From Pleurostoma richardsiae (lineage: Eukaryota; Ascomycota; Sordariomycetes; Calosphaeriales; Pleurostomataceae): a stretch of DNA of 64,000 nt. The notes under the pieces were generated by a model. The model saw only the letters and a list, made by a program, of their open reading frames with translations. It searched no databases and was not told where the DNA came from. Position 1 is the stretch's first letter, and each line of letters starts with the position of its first letter. Location of the stretch: contig JANBVO010000033.1 of the NCBI GenBank assembly GCA_030052745.1, forward strand, positions 124,001 through 188,000, written 5' to 3'. This document shows, piece by piece, positions 1-10,191 of this stretch. The position numbers were made by a program, and so were the translations under genes.

Positions 1-613
1 CAGAGCCAACAAGCGGGGTATTGGCCAGAAAGGGGGGACAAAAGTTGGCAGCGCTACCCAGCCGATCAGGCGGCAACGCTCAGGGGTTGATTAGAAGATC
101 AGGATTCGGCCGGCGCACGCGGGCCCATGGGGACAGAATCAGGTGGACTCTGCTAAAGTGGCTTCCGAGGAGCACGATTGGCCGAACCTACGTGACGTGT
201 TATCTCTGGTACGCTGACAGGAGAGGGATGGCAGGGAGCTAGAACCAGGAGATGGAGGCCGCAAGGAGGGTAACAGGGGGCCAAGGAGTAGAGCCGAGCT
301 CCCGCGTTCACAAAAGGGTAGTCAAGGGAGAGGGGCCTTGGTAGCCTAACTAGGCGGGAAGCTTCCGGGGCATGGTGGCTTGCGCGGAGATTGCTGGTTA
401 GCGGACGAAGATTTCAGCGAGCGTGTCATACCCGGGGGCTGGCGGTTTGGAGACCATTCCGGGGGGTTAGTACCCAAGTCCTAGGCGAAGTTAAGAGGCA
501 GCCCATGCCGGGCGTCCAACTCTTCGCTTCGTCCATATCTACTCATGATACAGAGGCTGGGATGTGAGCTCGTTCCTCAGCACAGGCCACGACCACATCG
601 CCTTCAATCGACT
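1..613. other. No supported gene
   Basis: Ordinary GC-balanced sequence. Short open frames are present, but none begins with a convincing ATG or shows a recognisable motif. I see no RNA gene or repeat here. Confidence 0.5.
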
Positions 614-1279
614 ATGTCGGCAGATTCCTCACGAACAGCTCCTGCGAGTCCCCTGGACATCTCTTCAAGCCAGTCCGAGCAGCTCGGGCAGACCGGTATG
701 GTCAGGGAATGGATGGCAGCTCTCAATGGCGACATAGATGATCTACCGCCTGAAGACCACGTCGTCGATTCAGTCTCGGAGGATGACGCCAATCGCAGCT
801 TGCTCGGGGGAACGCCGGCGAACTCGATCGGCCGAGACAATGCTCGAAAATGCCCACCCAACGCCTACGGCAGCGAGAATCAGGAGAACCAGCGACCAGT
901 GCTCGGAGAACTACATCGATACTCCTTGACTGCAACCTGGGCCTGTGGGAGTTTCCAGTACAACGGATTTATCGAGCTTGAGGACGGACTGCCAGAGTTC
1001 AGCTTCACTCCGAATCCCCGGATAGGGCCGATCAACATCACATTGGATATACGCAAATCCAAGGAATCCCGGCAGCAGACCACGCAACCGCGCAACAATC
1101 AGCAAAACGATAACGGCCGGTCAGCTAAACGGGAGTCTTGCCCGCACACTCGACACCGCATCGGCAAGAGCACAACAAGATCAAGGCAGAGCGATTTGTC
1201 ACAGCGTCGCGGCCTCGGAGCGAGACACGCGCAGAAATTACAGGGCAGAAGAGGGCTGCAGGAGGTCAGAAACTTATAA
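614..1279 (+). CDS. Hypothetical low-complexity protein
   Basis: An open frame of 221 codons from the ATG at 614; a further in-frame ATG lies at 545. The N-terminal third is rich in Ser, Asp and Glu. A central segment (around residues 100-150) has alternating hydrophobic and aromatic residues typical of a small beta domain. The C-terminal 70 residues are basic and rich in Gln, Arg and Ser, so probably disordered. I do not recognise a family. The domain order (acidic start, small central domain, basic tail) loosely recalls the Myb-type genes at 26.4 and 44 kb, but I could not align them. It may be a partial gene, because another frame (1138-1413) stays open past the end. Confidence 0.35.
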   Translation: MSADSSRTAPASPLDISSSQSEQLGQTGMVREWMAALNGDIDDLPPEDHVVDSVSEDDANRSLLGGTPANSIGRDNARKCPPNAYGSENQENQRPVLGELHRYSLTATWACGSFQYNGFIELEDGLPEFSFTPNPRIGPINITLDIRKSKESRQQTTQPRNNQQNDNGRSAKRESCPHTRHRIGKSTTRSRQSDLSQRRGLGARHAQKLQGRRGLQEVRNL

Positions 1280-1834
1280 ATTCTGCGCCTCGACGAGTGC
1301 CGCTGCCCAGCCAGGGTCTGGGGCCGTGGAGGCCTGGATTATATATGCCTCCTGTCGTTCCCTCTCCTCCACCCTCGCGCCTCAGAACCAAATTCCTTCC
1401 TCTCCAGTGGTAGAAAGTGACCGAGGCCCAGCAGCACAGCATTAGAGGCTCTACATCGTGAACCAATTTGCAACATCCGTGATGCGAGAATCCCACAACA
1501 AGAGGGTATCCGCCTCGTTAGCCTCAAAGAGACACCTATGCGATCGCTCTTGCACATAGACTCACTCGCCTCGCTCCGAAGCCCGACGTGAAGCTCGTGG
1601 CGAGGCTCACGGACTCCTAGCTAGGCTTTTGTCCTCCGCACACAGGTACTGTGGAAGAGCCGGCTCCTCGTCGACGACTCTAGGTGCAGCGTCGTCCTCG
1701 GCGCCGACTGCTTGTGCTGCAAAGTCCTCCACTTGCTCAATCTTGTCGAAGGCACACGGCGCACCACCGAACCTGCTACACTACTGCCTCACGTCCGACG
1801 GCCACACAGGCAACAGGTAGCGATGCCACCATAC
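1280..1834. other. No supported gene
   Basis: Unique-looking sequence between the first open frame and the minisatellite cluster. Open frames on both strands are short and lack codon structure or motifs. Confidence 0.45.
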
Positions 1835-2160
1835 TGTCTGGAGCTGGGATCTAGGTGTGGCCTGGAGCCGGCATCTGGGTGTGTCATCTCGGTGTGGCAT
1901 GTGAGCGCGGCCTGGAGCCAGGATCTCGGTGTGGCACCTGGGTGCGTCCTGGAGCCGGGATCTGGGTGTGGCATTTGGGTGTGGCGTGAGGGTGTGGCGT
2001 GAGGGTGTGGCGTCAGGGTGTGGCATGTGGCCTCTGAGTGTGGCCCTGGAGCCGGAATGGCACCTGGATCCTGGAGCCGGGATCTCGTTGTGGCATCTGG
2101 GTGTGGCCTCTGAGGGTGGCCTGGAGCCGGGATCTTGGTGTGGTTTTTGAACCACCGCGG
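1835..2160. repeat. GGAGCCGGGATCT-type minisatellite
   Basis: Degenerate tandem repeat built on a core close to GGAGCCGGGATCTGGGTGTGG, with copies interspersed with GTGTGGC-type spacers. Periodicity is irregular, about 22-40 bp. Long open frames on both strands (for example minus 1781-2311, rich in His, Pro, Ser and Arg) are by-products of the repeat rather than genes. Confidence 0.8.
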
Positions 2161-2289
2161 CCTCAAGTGTGTTACTCGAATCAAGCCGTGCCGCATTGCC
2201 ATGTGTCCAGTAATCACGGCAACCTCTGCATTCTATTACTGGAGTCGCCGTGCCGCATTGGCCGCGAGTCTGGTAACCACCGCTGCCTC

Positions 2290-2449
2290 TGAAGTATGTT
2301 ACTAGAATCAAGCCATCCTTAGAACCGTGTTACTAGACACATAGTATCCCTAAAACGGCGTTACTAGACACATCATACCCCTGGAACCCTGTTACTGGAC
2401 ACATGGTATCCTTGGAACCGTGTTACTGGACACAGTCGTTACCACTCAC
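2290..2449. repeat. Roughly 31-bp tandem repeat (GTTACTRGACACA...)
   Basis: Four to five head-to-tail copies of a unit of about 31 bp beginning GTTACTRGACACAT and ending near CCYTRRAACCGT. The last visible copy runs into the assembly gap. The preceding 60 bp (about 2230-2290) is a separate unit that reappears near 3070. Confidence 0.8.
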
Positions 2450-2545
2450 NNNNNNNNNNNNNNNNNNNNNNNNNNNNNNNNNNNNNNNNNNNNNNNNNNN
2501 NNNNNNNNNNNNNNNNNNNNNNNNNNNNNNNNNNNNNNNNNNNNN
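2450..2545. other. Assembly gap (96 N)
   Basis: A run of undetermined bases inside the minisatellite cluster. The repeats on its two sides differ in unit, so the junction between two arrays is probably collapsed here. The true length is unknown. Confidence 0.98.
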
Positions 2546-2880
2546 TCACAGCGCCTTCTCCCGCAGCCCATTATCAGGCACAGGATCAGCACCCCAAAGG
2601 CGTTACCACTCACAGGGCCTTGTCCCGCAGCCCATTATCAGGCACAGTACCTTCTCCTGCAAGTCGTTACCACTCACAGCGCCTTCTCCCGCAGCCCATT
2701 ATCAGGCACAGGATCAGCACCCCAAAGGCGTTACCACTCACAGGGCCTTGTCCAGCAGCCCATTATCAGGCACAGTACCTTCTCCTGCAAGACGTTACCA
2801 CTCACAGGGCCTTCTCCCGCAGCCCATACAGGATCAGCACCCCAAAAGCCGTTACCACTCACAGCACCTTCACGACGCAG
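2546..2880. repeat. Roughly 64-bp tandem repeat with two alternating unit types
   Basis: About five and a half copies of a unit of about 64 bp starting GTTACCACTCACAG and containing GCAGCCCATTATCAGGCACA. Copies alternate between a GATCAGCACCCCAAAGGC tail and a TACCTTCTCCTGCAAG tail, so the real period is about 128 bp. The last copies are shortened. There is no gene in it. Confidence 0.85.
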
Positions 2881-3064
2881 TTAGTTTAGAGGCTTTAATG
2901 AGAGCAAAAGTATTGCCAATCGTGACCCCCAATTGTCTATAGGGCCACATCCAAATTTATCTGCAGATGGTGGCCCGCCTTTGCGGCTAAGTGTGATTAA
3001 AATAGCAGTGCCGGGCGGAACCCCCAATGTCGTAATGCAATTGGCTGCTTATGAAGCTCCTACC

Positions 3065-3175
3065 TATTGGCCGCGAGTCCAGTACCCACCGCTGCCTCTA
3101 AATTCTATTAATGGAGTCGCCGTGCCACATTGACTCTGAGTCATGTAACCATCGCTGCCACGGCGACTCCAGTAT
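3065..3175. repeat. Dispersed copy of the 60-bp unit also at 2230-2290
   Basis: Contains TATTGGCCGCGAGTCCAGTA, CCGCTGCCTCTAAATTCTAT and TGGAGTCGCCGTGCCACATT. These match, in rearranged order, the unit ending the array at 2230-2290. The two copies are about 0.8 kb apart and flank the minisatellites, which suggests local duplication. Confidence 0.6.
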
Positions 3176-3473
3176 CCCGCGAGGGCTGCCACCGCCTGGG
3201 CCAAGCGAGGTACTAAATTGGCAACGTGGCTCTCGGAAATGGCTGTCCCGGGTGCCGGGAATTCGTACCCCACTTTGCGCCGGGCCCCACAGCAATCCGG
3301 GTTCCTGGGGCCGGTCATATTCCGGCTACTGCCGGGATCAGGGCGTTCCCGTCCCAGTGCCCGGATTCTGTGCCTGGGCGAGGGTTAAGTCGCGTACATA
3401 AAACTAGTGCCTTGTCCCATCCTCTTTAACCTGCCCTCATAGCCACCCTTAACGGTTGGGCGAAGCAGGCATC

Positions 3474-4241
3474 ATGTGCGACGCCACGGATATCGATAAA
3501 CACAGCACCAAGAGAGAGCCACCTTCTAATTTGGCCAGGTCTCCATTATCTTCAGTAACTAAATCATTCCAGCGACTTCATATCGGGCAGGATGCACTGC
3601 CTATCAGAAACCGCAGAAGACGCGTACATTTCCGCGAAGAAACCGCAGCTGCAAGGAAACGCAGGCAGAAGCCCAGGTCATGCCTTTCACTCCAGAATCC
3701 CGAGCGGCGGCTCCATACCGAGAGGACACTGCAGATTGTTCCCAGGCTTCTCCGGCACGACGTAATTAGCTTTTTTGCCAGCCATTTTGAGAAGGCCCTG
3801 GATAACTGGATATCGATCCTCATGAATACTAAGGTGCCTGACAACGAAGCAAGCTCAGGTCTTTACGCCCTCAATGCCTTCAGGTTACTAGACAAGGCAA
3901 GGACTGATGGAGATTATATACGGACGAGACTCGCATATATTCGGCTGATTGATGTATTTGACTTGCTCGAAAAGATTGTCGGCTCCAGTCGGCGAAATGG
4001 ACGGCTTCCAACAGGAAAAAAGAAGTCTGGCTACCGCAACCCTTGCGTCGTCATTGATGACTATCTCGATGCTCAAGAACAAGCGGGTATCTCGAGGGAC
4101 GAGGTGAAGAATCGCAAACGCGTTGCCAGACGCTGGAGAACACTCGCAGGCCCCTCGCCAATCTTCGTCATTATACACTCTGGAGCAGCTGAGGGCCTGG
4201 CGTATGCACAACTCATCGTTATATATGCAACTCTGCGCTAA
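3474..4241 (+). CDS. Uncharacterised basic protein
   Basis: Single open frame of 255 residues from the ATG at 3474. The first 80 residues are Arg/Lys-rich (clusters such as RNRRRRVHF and ARKRRQK, plausible nuclear targeting). A helical middle follows, then a conserved-looking segment around residues 180-250 containing KSGYRNP, YLDAQEQAGISRDEVKNRKR and RRWRTLAGPSPIF. From memory this last segment resembles a repeated, unnamed family in plant- and insect-associated ascomycetes; I could not verify that. No catalytic motif is visible. No intron is needed. It lies between two minisatellites and shares no strand neighbour within 1.5 kb. Confidence 0.6.
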   Translation: MCDATDIDKHSTKREPPSNLARSPLSSVTKSFQRLHIGQDALPIRNRRRRVHFREETAAARKRRQKPRSCLSLQNPERRLHTERTLQIVPRLLRHDVISFFASHFEKALDNWISILMNTKVPDNEASSGLYALNAFRLLDKARTDGDYIRTRLAYIRLIDVFDLLEKIVGSSRRNGRLPTGKKKSGYRNPCVVIDDYLDAQEQAGISRDEVKNRKRVARRWRTLAGPSPIFVIIHSGAAEGLAYAQLIVIYATLR

Positions 4242-4534
4242 CTATCATTCAGCAATAGATCATCGATAAAACTCAACGAACCTGACCTAAAACTCCTAGC
4301 CTCTATTATCGTGCAAACAACACCGGCTAAAATCGTCAAAGCCTCTCAGCGTCTTGCGAAGATAGCAGAACGCGCAATCGGGCCACATCCGTCAGTGGAC
4401 CTACAGGGTGTCTTTGCGGAAGTCAAACAAGACCTGCTGGGCGGGTGAAGTGGGAGCAGGAAGGTACGTTGGGCCAGCCTGGTTCGGTGGAACATGTGGT
4501 CACCTGGAGTTTTGGTGGTTCTGGCGGGGCATGA

Positions 4535-4745
4535 CCCGGCTCACAGACTTCAGTGGACTGGGCTTCAGTGGACCTGGCCCAAGACTTCAGTGGACCATCA
4601 TGGGGCTTCGGTGGACCGGCCATTGGCTTCGGTGGACCGGCTCATGGGGCTTCGGTAGACCCCGGCCATTGGCTTCGGTGGACATTGGATTCGGTGGACC
4701 CGGACATTGGCTTCGGTGGACCCGGACATCCTGGCCATCGGTGGC
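4535..4745. repeat. GGCTTCGGTGGACC minisatellite
   Basis: About eight imperfect copies of a core close to TTGGCTTCGGTGGACCCGGACA, in variants of about 18-30 bp. An open frame through it (4408-5121) encodes Trp/Gly/Arg-rich repeats and has no other support, so I do not call it a gene. Confidence 0.8.
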
Positions 4746-5191
4746 CTTGGGTACTTCGGGGGACTTAACTCATTATGTGTACGCTGCCGTAATAGGGAGC
4801 GCAGGTGTCCTGGATGTACGTAACCACAGCAGATTAGTAGCGCAAGCAATAGATCGATTGGCTAGGCGGTCCGCTGCCCGCTGTCAACCTGCACCGCGGC
4901 CGTGCATCTGGGGCCGCACCCGTCCCAGGCCCGTGCTACTGACATCCAGCCACACCGAGATCCCGGTTCTTGGCCATATTGGCGTTCCCGCACCGATGTC
5001 CGGTCTCCCAGGGAAGGAGAAGCAAGGAAACCGGCGTGGGTCGTCTGCTGTGCATACTCCATCCCGGAATTTTCTTGAAAGTGAACAACGAGGCCTGCGC
5101 AGGGCTATGCTCATTTACTAGGCTTCCAGAGAGATAACTCTGTGGCTGCAGATAGATCCATCATGCCCTTTTCGTTCCCTATCAAAATAAG

Positions 5192-5596
5192 TCAGCAAAT
5201 AAACACGGAGACGCTACGCATCAACCCACATTGCCTGATCCTCTCCGTAATAAGTCCCCTGGCTGGCTTCCAAAACAGCCTTAGCGGCTCACCAGGTTGG
5301 GGCTTTTCGAAGTTGACTTCAATCACATTCAACGGCAGTACTTTGGTGGTTGCGAGCTCTTGTGCTTTGACGGCCATTGCCCATGTGACGGTTGTAAATC
5401 CAATAAACTCTGTGGTACGAATTCGGACGTAGTTGAGTAGGAGAAGTGCAGCCGAATCACTGTAGATCGCTTGCGCTGCGATCTTGCCAAGGAAATACCA
5501 ATACGGCGTTGGTCTGTTCGAATCAAACTGATAGCCCACGGATGCAAAGACCTGCTTTTGCCTCGCATCGGAAATTCTGCGTCGAGTTATTACCAA
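5192..5596 (-). CDS. Uncharacterised coding-like fragment
   Basis: An open frame of about 134 codons without an ATG at its 5' end, so at best an exon or a gene remnant. It has alternating hydrophobic stretches (YWYFLGKIAAQAIYSDSA, TEFIGFTTVTWAMAVKAQEL) that could be a globular core. I recognise no family. It lies just left of the Harbinger element and is not joined to it. Confidence 0.25.
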   Translation of the reverse strand: MVITRRRISDARQKQVFASVGYQFDSNRPTPYWYFLGKIAAQAIYSDSAALLLLNYVRIRTTEFIGFTTVTWAMAVKAQELATTKVLPLNVIEVNFEKPQPGEPLRLFWKPARGLITERIRQCGLMRSVSVFIC

Positions 5597-5956
5597 ACGT
5601 TGAATGCTCAGGCTCTTGAGTTTAAATCTTACTGTATTACGACATGGGAGACGGACTTCAAGTCCAGATCCTTGAGACGCTCGTCAGTGGCAACTTGGGT
5701 TTCAGGGATGGCAGCATCGACGGCGTTCCGGTCAGGCGCCTCTTCAGCCAAGGGCCGCATGACGGGCTGTCCTTGTGCAGACCGGTCGTCCATCCTTCGC
5801 ATAGTTAGTGCTCCGTCTTGTTAACAAAGTAGCAGACAGTGAAGAGGAACGTTAGGAATGAAGTTATTGCCCCGCTGCTTACCTCAGCAGCTTCGATGCG
5901 CCACATTACGAGAATGGGTTTAGTGCACAGTGGCTAGCTAAAGCTCTCAACCACAC
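5597..5956. other. No supported gene
   Basis: Sequence between the last weak open frame and the transposon target site. Nothing recognisable. Confidence 0.4.
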
Positions 5957-5959
5957 CAG

Positions 5960-5991
5960 GGCCCAGATCGGCTCCCTGGCTTCAGTGCGGC
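5960..5991 (+). repeat. Harbinger left terminal inverted repeat
   Basis: A 32-bp sequence starting GGCCCAGATC, a perfect inverse match to 9453-9484. It is preceded by the CAG target duplicate at 5957-5959. Confidence 0.93.
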
Positions 5992-6214
5992 TTCTTTTTT
6001 GAATAGCTGTGGCGAATGTACAAGGCTCTGTGGGCCGCCAGCGGGTGTACTGTTTTTCTCCACAGAAACGCTCAGTGGTATGATCCAGCCATTTTGGGCC
6101 ATAGTGTGCCAAGGGGTTTCACCGCCTTGATGACATGTACGCCGTAAATCTGCCTCCTCACACACAGAAGCCGTGAGATGGCTACTCCTTGTGGTGTATC
6201 TGATTCTCAACGCC

Positions 6215-7612
6215 ATGGATTCGAGCCAGTTACCGAATAGCGGCTCGCCCGCAGCTGATATCGCGATGGGTGAGTCGAATTTGCAGGCAGGGCACTCGCA
6301 GTACTCGCAACAGGATCCGCGGCCTTCTTGGCCTTCTTGGAAGGAGGATAACGAGGATTTGGGGGCTACCCAGGCGAACAGTGGCTTCTCGCAGCTAGCA
6401 GACACTCCAGATGTTAGCTCACAGCCACCCACTACTATACGGCACATATCACACGTCGATCTTACCTCTAAAACTATCCCTGCCACCCAGGGCCCCCAAG
6501 CTGAAGTCACACAGGGCCGCAGAATGACCCTGTCCCATAATCCTACTAAATCCCTTGCCACCGCCCGACCGTTGGATCCAGGGCCTTCTTTTTCTCAGTC
6601 ATGGCTTCCCTCCAGTGGCCCCCAAGAAAGTACGGAGCCGCCGCCTAGTCAAAGGCGCTCCGAGAGTGTTATAGAGACAACTCCAACGCGAAAGAGGAAG
6701 CAGTCTGTCGCCAAGAAGCCGCAGGATTCGAATGTATCTTGGACACTAGCGTTGCGGTGCCGTATGGCTCGCTTGGCTCGTCAAGCCTTTAATAAAAGCT
6801 TGTTAACTGTGGATAGTACTGGCAAGAAAGGTCAGACTTCACAGCGAGAAGTATTCGAAGGAATGATACCCTCCTTACAGCCGTTCACAGATGGAGAGCT
6901 TACCTGGCAGAAGCTCAAGGCTCGTTAGCGCCACGAAAAGATGGTCTGGAGGTCGATTAAGTGGCTATTAGACTTCTCTGGCAATAATAACGTAGGCTAT
7001 AGCAACGAGAGTGGGTGTATCGAGGCTTCGCAACAACGGTGGAACGAGTATTTCGAACGGTATAATTTACCTAGGAGTATACAGTGGGAGCCGTACTACT
7101 TGCCAAATACTAATCACTGGGCCAATCTTGAGTATATGTTCCACGGTGAAAAGGCAACAGGCCAGTATATCAGGGAGGCGACTAATTACTTGAACAAGAG
7201 GCGGAGAGGCCGTAAGAAGATCCTAGAACAGGCGTTAGATACTGTCAGTGAAGAAGAAGCCGCTGAGGATACCGCTAAGGATAGCGCACCTAAGGAGCAA
7301 CAGAGGAATAAAGCTAAGCGCGCGAAACGCAGCAACGAGAAGAGGGCTCTAGATCCTGATAATTCTCAATTCGAGAACGACAGCGATATTTCTGAGCCGC
7401 CGATGCCCCCATCGTCGCAGAGGTCCGATTCTAGTAGTAATAGGAGAATGAGTGGCGCAGAAGCAATAGTATCGCTAGGTCAATCCATCGAGAGGGCCAC
7501 GAGGAAGCTGGCAAGTGGTATCAATCGGCCACAGCGGTCGGCAGAAGTAGAGGAGATTCGGCGTGCTTTAGAAGATATTCAGAAGAGGTTAGACGAGCCG
7601 TCTGGTACGTAA
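6215..7612 (+). pseudogene. Harbinger accessory DNA-binding protein, one in-frame stop
   Basis: The second protein of the transposon. Such proteins carry a Myb/SANT-like domain that binds the element ends and helps bring the transposase to the nucleus. From the ATG at 6215 the frame is open for about 237 codons, meets TAG at 6926-6928, then continues in the same frame to 7612. The first part is Ser/Pro/Gln-rich and disordered. The segment around the stop (GKKGQTSQREVFEGMI through WRSIKWLLDFSG) is the helical DNA-binding-like region. The end is highly charged, with a Lys/Arg-rich nuclear-targeting stretch. The TAG sits where CAG would fit (TpA in place of CpA), as RIP would make. It could also be an unrecognised splice site, but I see no good donor. 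Confidence 0.7.
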
Positions 7613-7872
7613 CTTCGAGTAATATTAGATAAATTGAAGGAACCGATAGAGGCAACGATATATAATACACTAAGTGAAGCGCTCAGAAGCCAATATCTTG
7701 CGGTTTTGCTGTCTTGATTAATGGGTTAGTATAGTAAAATAATAGTAGTATTACAACCGTTGCTAGAAGTACCTGGATTGGAGAGCTACTACTCCAAAAG
7801 TATCGCCAGCAAAAGTATCGCCAAAAACATCGTTTAAAGAATTGAGTGCTAAATTCTAGCCGATCCTTCCTA

Positions 7873-9093
7873 CTATTCTGTATTTTCATCGTTTTGCCCA
7901 TCAATTTCCTCTATACCGCGCAAATGGCTATTATACAGCTTCCAGATTTTACGAGAAATATCGACCTGCATTACGCCCATCGACGAGAATCGCGCCACAT
8001 ACCTGTCTGCCCGCTGTTTTGCCTCTAGTAAGTATACTGCTTCATTTTCATCTAGTTCATCGTTGACAGCCGATTGACTGAGTTTGAAGTTATACAGGCC
8101 AACCGTGGCGTACAACAACTAAATCTGTGTATCGAGATCGTACTCTGGCGCCGAGCTACGAATAATTTTCCACATCCTTTTGAGCCAGCCGAACGCCTGC
8201 TCAACCTTCACTCTTGCAGAAGAATAGCGATAATTATATATCTCCTTCCTTATTCTAGGCTTTCTACCAGCCTTACGCAGGTCTTGGAGGTGATACAGTA
8301 AGCCGCTGTAAGGTAAGATTATACCTCTTCTTTTACCGAAACCCGCGTCAGCCAGGTAATAACGATGCTCAGGAATATAGAAGCCTTTCTCTAATAACGC
8401 CGTTCTCAATAGCCTCGAGTCGTTCATTGAACCCTCAGCCCCAGCTAAAAGGTACGAGAACATACCATCGAACCGGACAGCAGCCAAGACATTCTGGCTA
8501 ACGAAGCCTTTCCTACCTCGCCAGCGATCTACTTGATCAGCCGGTATATATGCGTGGATATAGGTACCATCTATAGCACCTATACACCCTTGGAACGCGC
8601 AGAGCCTCGGATTTAGCGCGATTTCAGGGCTGATGTAGTCGTCTGGCGGCAGTGTGACTTGCGCGTAGAATAGGTCCACAAAGAATAGCAACACTGTATA
8701 GACCACCGAGGATACAGTACTCTGGGCTACGCCGAACCGATAAGCGGTATTCCTCTGGCTCTCGTTAAAAGATAGGATCCAAAGGAATATCATCACTTTT
8801 TGCTCGGCAAATTGGTACCGGGTATCACGGAGGAGGGTGTTTTTTCTCAGCCAAATACACAGCTTCTGGAACAACGCCTTGTCAAGCCGAAAGAGCTCCT
8901 CGAACTGCCGGTCCGATCCATCCAACAAGGAGTGGGCAAAGGCTGCGGCAGCCGCTGGCCCGCCTGGGTGGATAATATGGGCGGGCGAGTTATAGCAGTT
9001 ACACTGCCTCGCGGCCACCACTATTGCGGCAACAGTGGCGCCGACGAAGGCAGCGTTGGTAGTGAGGCTCTGTAGGCCAACGAAGTGCGCCAT
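7873..9093 (-). pseudogene. Harbinger DDE transposase (DDE_Tnp_4 type), one in-frame stop
   Basis: Catalyses cut-and-paste transposition. It reads from the ATG at 9093 for 324 residues to a TAG (8119-8121), then continues in the same frame for another 81 codons. A helix-turn-helix-like NTAYRFGVAQSTVSSVV is at residues 115-131. The catalytic acidic residues are visible: Asp175 in GAIDGT, Asp249 in LADAGF, and Glu298 in VEQAFGWLK. After the stop the frame resumes with LYATVGLYNFKL, the usual C-terminal hydrophobic motif, so the stop separates a true end of the protein. TAG here again fits CAG changed at CpA. All catalytic residues lie before it, so a shortened protein might still be made. Confidence 0.88.
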
Positions 9094-9452
9094 GGCGATG
9101 GTTTTCTTGGTGTTGAGAGTACTATTTTGCTAACGAGAACGCTATTTCTAGGCAGATACAGGGCAAGAACCAATAGATTCCTGGCCTTTTCGGGGACAAG
9201 AACACCTTTTCAGGGTGAACTGGCCAGAGTGAGCCCGCCGTCGTTTTCTGCCGTTTTCCTTGGCAACTATCCCTATTCAGGGCCGCGGCAACAGTCGGCT
9301 ACGCCTGCAGTAGCGTGGTACATTCGTGAAGGGGGTGGACTACGCCATCCCACGGTCATACTGCAGATCACTGCCAAACAAGTCAAGAACCCGTCGATAT
9401 ATGCAATAAAACAACACTCCCCACACACACCGAGGTGGCTTCACAAAAAGAG

Positions 9453-9484
9453 GCCGCACTGAAGCCAGGGAGCCGATCTGGGCC
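9453..9484 (-). repeat. Harbinger right terminal inverted repeat
   Basis: Inverse of 5960-5991 over 32 bp, followed by the CAG target duplicate at 9485-9487. Confidence 0.93.
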
Positions 9485-9487
9485 CAG

Positions 9488-9785
9488 GTGACGGTTGCCG
9501 AATACATCACCAACCAATGCCAGTGCGCAATCCAGCGATGGGGTGGGTTTCTCAGCCCAACTTGCTGTCAGTCTCGGCCCGGCTTGTTGCTAATGCTCAG
9601 TTATTAAGCATCACCTTCTGTCATTTAGTGCATCTTACAGCTGGTCCCATACGCCATCTTACACCTACCTTCCTTTCTATTTACGGACTAAAATTTGTCG
9701 AGCTGTACCTCCAAGCTTAGCGACGGTGAGGTTCGCTCAAGGAGAGACGCGAGTCCAGCTTTGCAACTGAAGAGTACTACAGACC
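9488..9785. other. No supported gene
   Basis: Short spacer between the transposon and the next gene. Only weak frames, no motif. Confidence 0.4.
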
Positions 9786-10191
9786 ATGTGCGCCCACGTC
9801 GTTTACACTTATACCGGCTGCGGGCACATCCACTCCGACGGAGTTAGGCGTTGTGCCACTGCTGACGCCAGCGATCAAAACTGCTCCCGCGACACTTGGG
9901 GCTCTGTGAGCGGTGGATCTAGAAGCGGGTCGTGCGAGGCTTGCTTGCTGAACACGCCTCCGGACTCCGAGTAAGCGGCCCGAGAGGATAAACCCGCGGG
10001 GGAAAGTAGAGGGTAGAAGAAGCAAGAAGGTTGGTGGAGAGTCAATAGCCGAGATCGAAGGTGCGGACACGCCAGGGTGCGTCTCGACGAGCGGCGGGAT
10101 CCTCCACACGGGCCTCGACGTCTACAATATCTGCCCCGTCCCGCAGCCGTCATCGACTGGAGGCTACTGGGATTGGAGTGACGACCATTAG
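9786..10191 (+). CDS. Small Cys/His 'CGH' protein, split over two frames
   Basis: From the ATG at 9786 the frame opens with MCAHVVYTYTGCGHIHSDG, the start typical of a group of small fungal proteins with a Cys-Gly-His metal-binding-like motif. More Cys residues follow, and it stops at 9972-9974. A second frame, open from about 9955, carries a Lys/Arg run, then GLDVYNICPVPQP and the end GGYWDWSDDH with a stop at 10189-10191. That tail looks like a genuine C-terminus. A GTAAGC at the first stop could be a splice donor, with AG at 10053 as a possible acceptor, or the gene is frameshifted. The function of these proteins is unknown. Confidence 0.5.

Larger units (their letters stand above)
5960..9484. 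mobile_element. PIF/Harbinger DNA transposon, 3.5 kb, nearly intact
   Basis: Identical 32-bp terminal inverted repeats lie at 5960-5991 and 9453-9484, beginning GGCCCAGATCGGCTCCCTGG. They extend imperfectly through a T-rich tract. Immediately outside is a 3-bp direct repeat, CAG (5957-5959 and 9485-9487), the length expected for a Harbinger target duplication. Inside are two convergent genes: a DNA-binding accessory protein (plus strand) and a DDE transposase (minus strand). That is the standard two-gene plan of this superfamily. Each reading frame is crossed by a single TAG. The element looks recent, because its ends are identical and its genes otherwise open. Confidence 0.92.

Noticed and set aside
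1781-2311. Minus-strand 176-codon frame rich in His, Pro, Ser and Arg
   Set aside because: It is a translation of the minisatellite and has no independent start, motif or codon signal.
2546-2880. CRISPR-like array of regular repeats
   Set aside because: Units follow each other without unique spacers, the organism is a eukaryote, and no cas-type gene is present. It is a minisatellite.
2403-2942. Long frame across the assembly gap
   Set aside because: It depends on undetermined bases and repeats.
4408-5121. 237-codon plus-strand frame
   Set aside because: Trp/Gly/Arg repeats from the GGCTTCGGTGGACC minisatellite, with unsupported ends.
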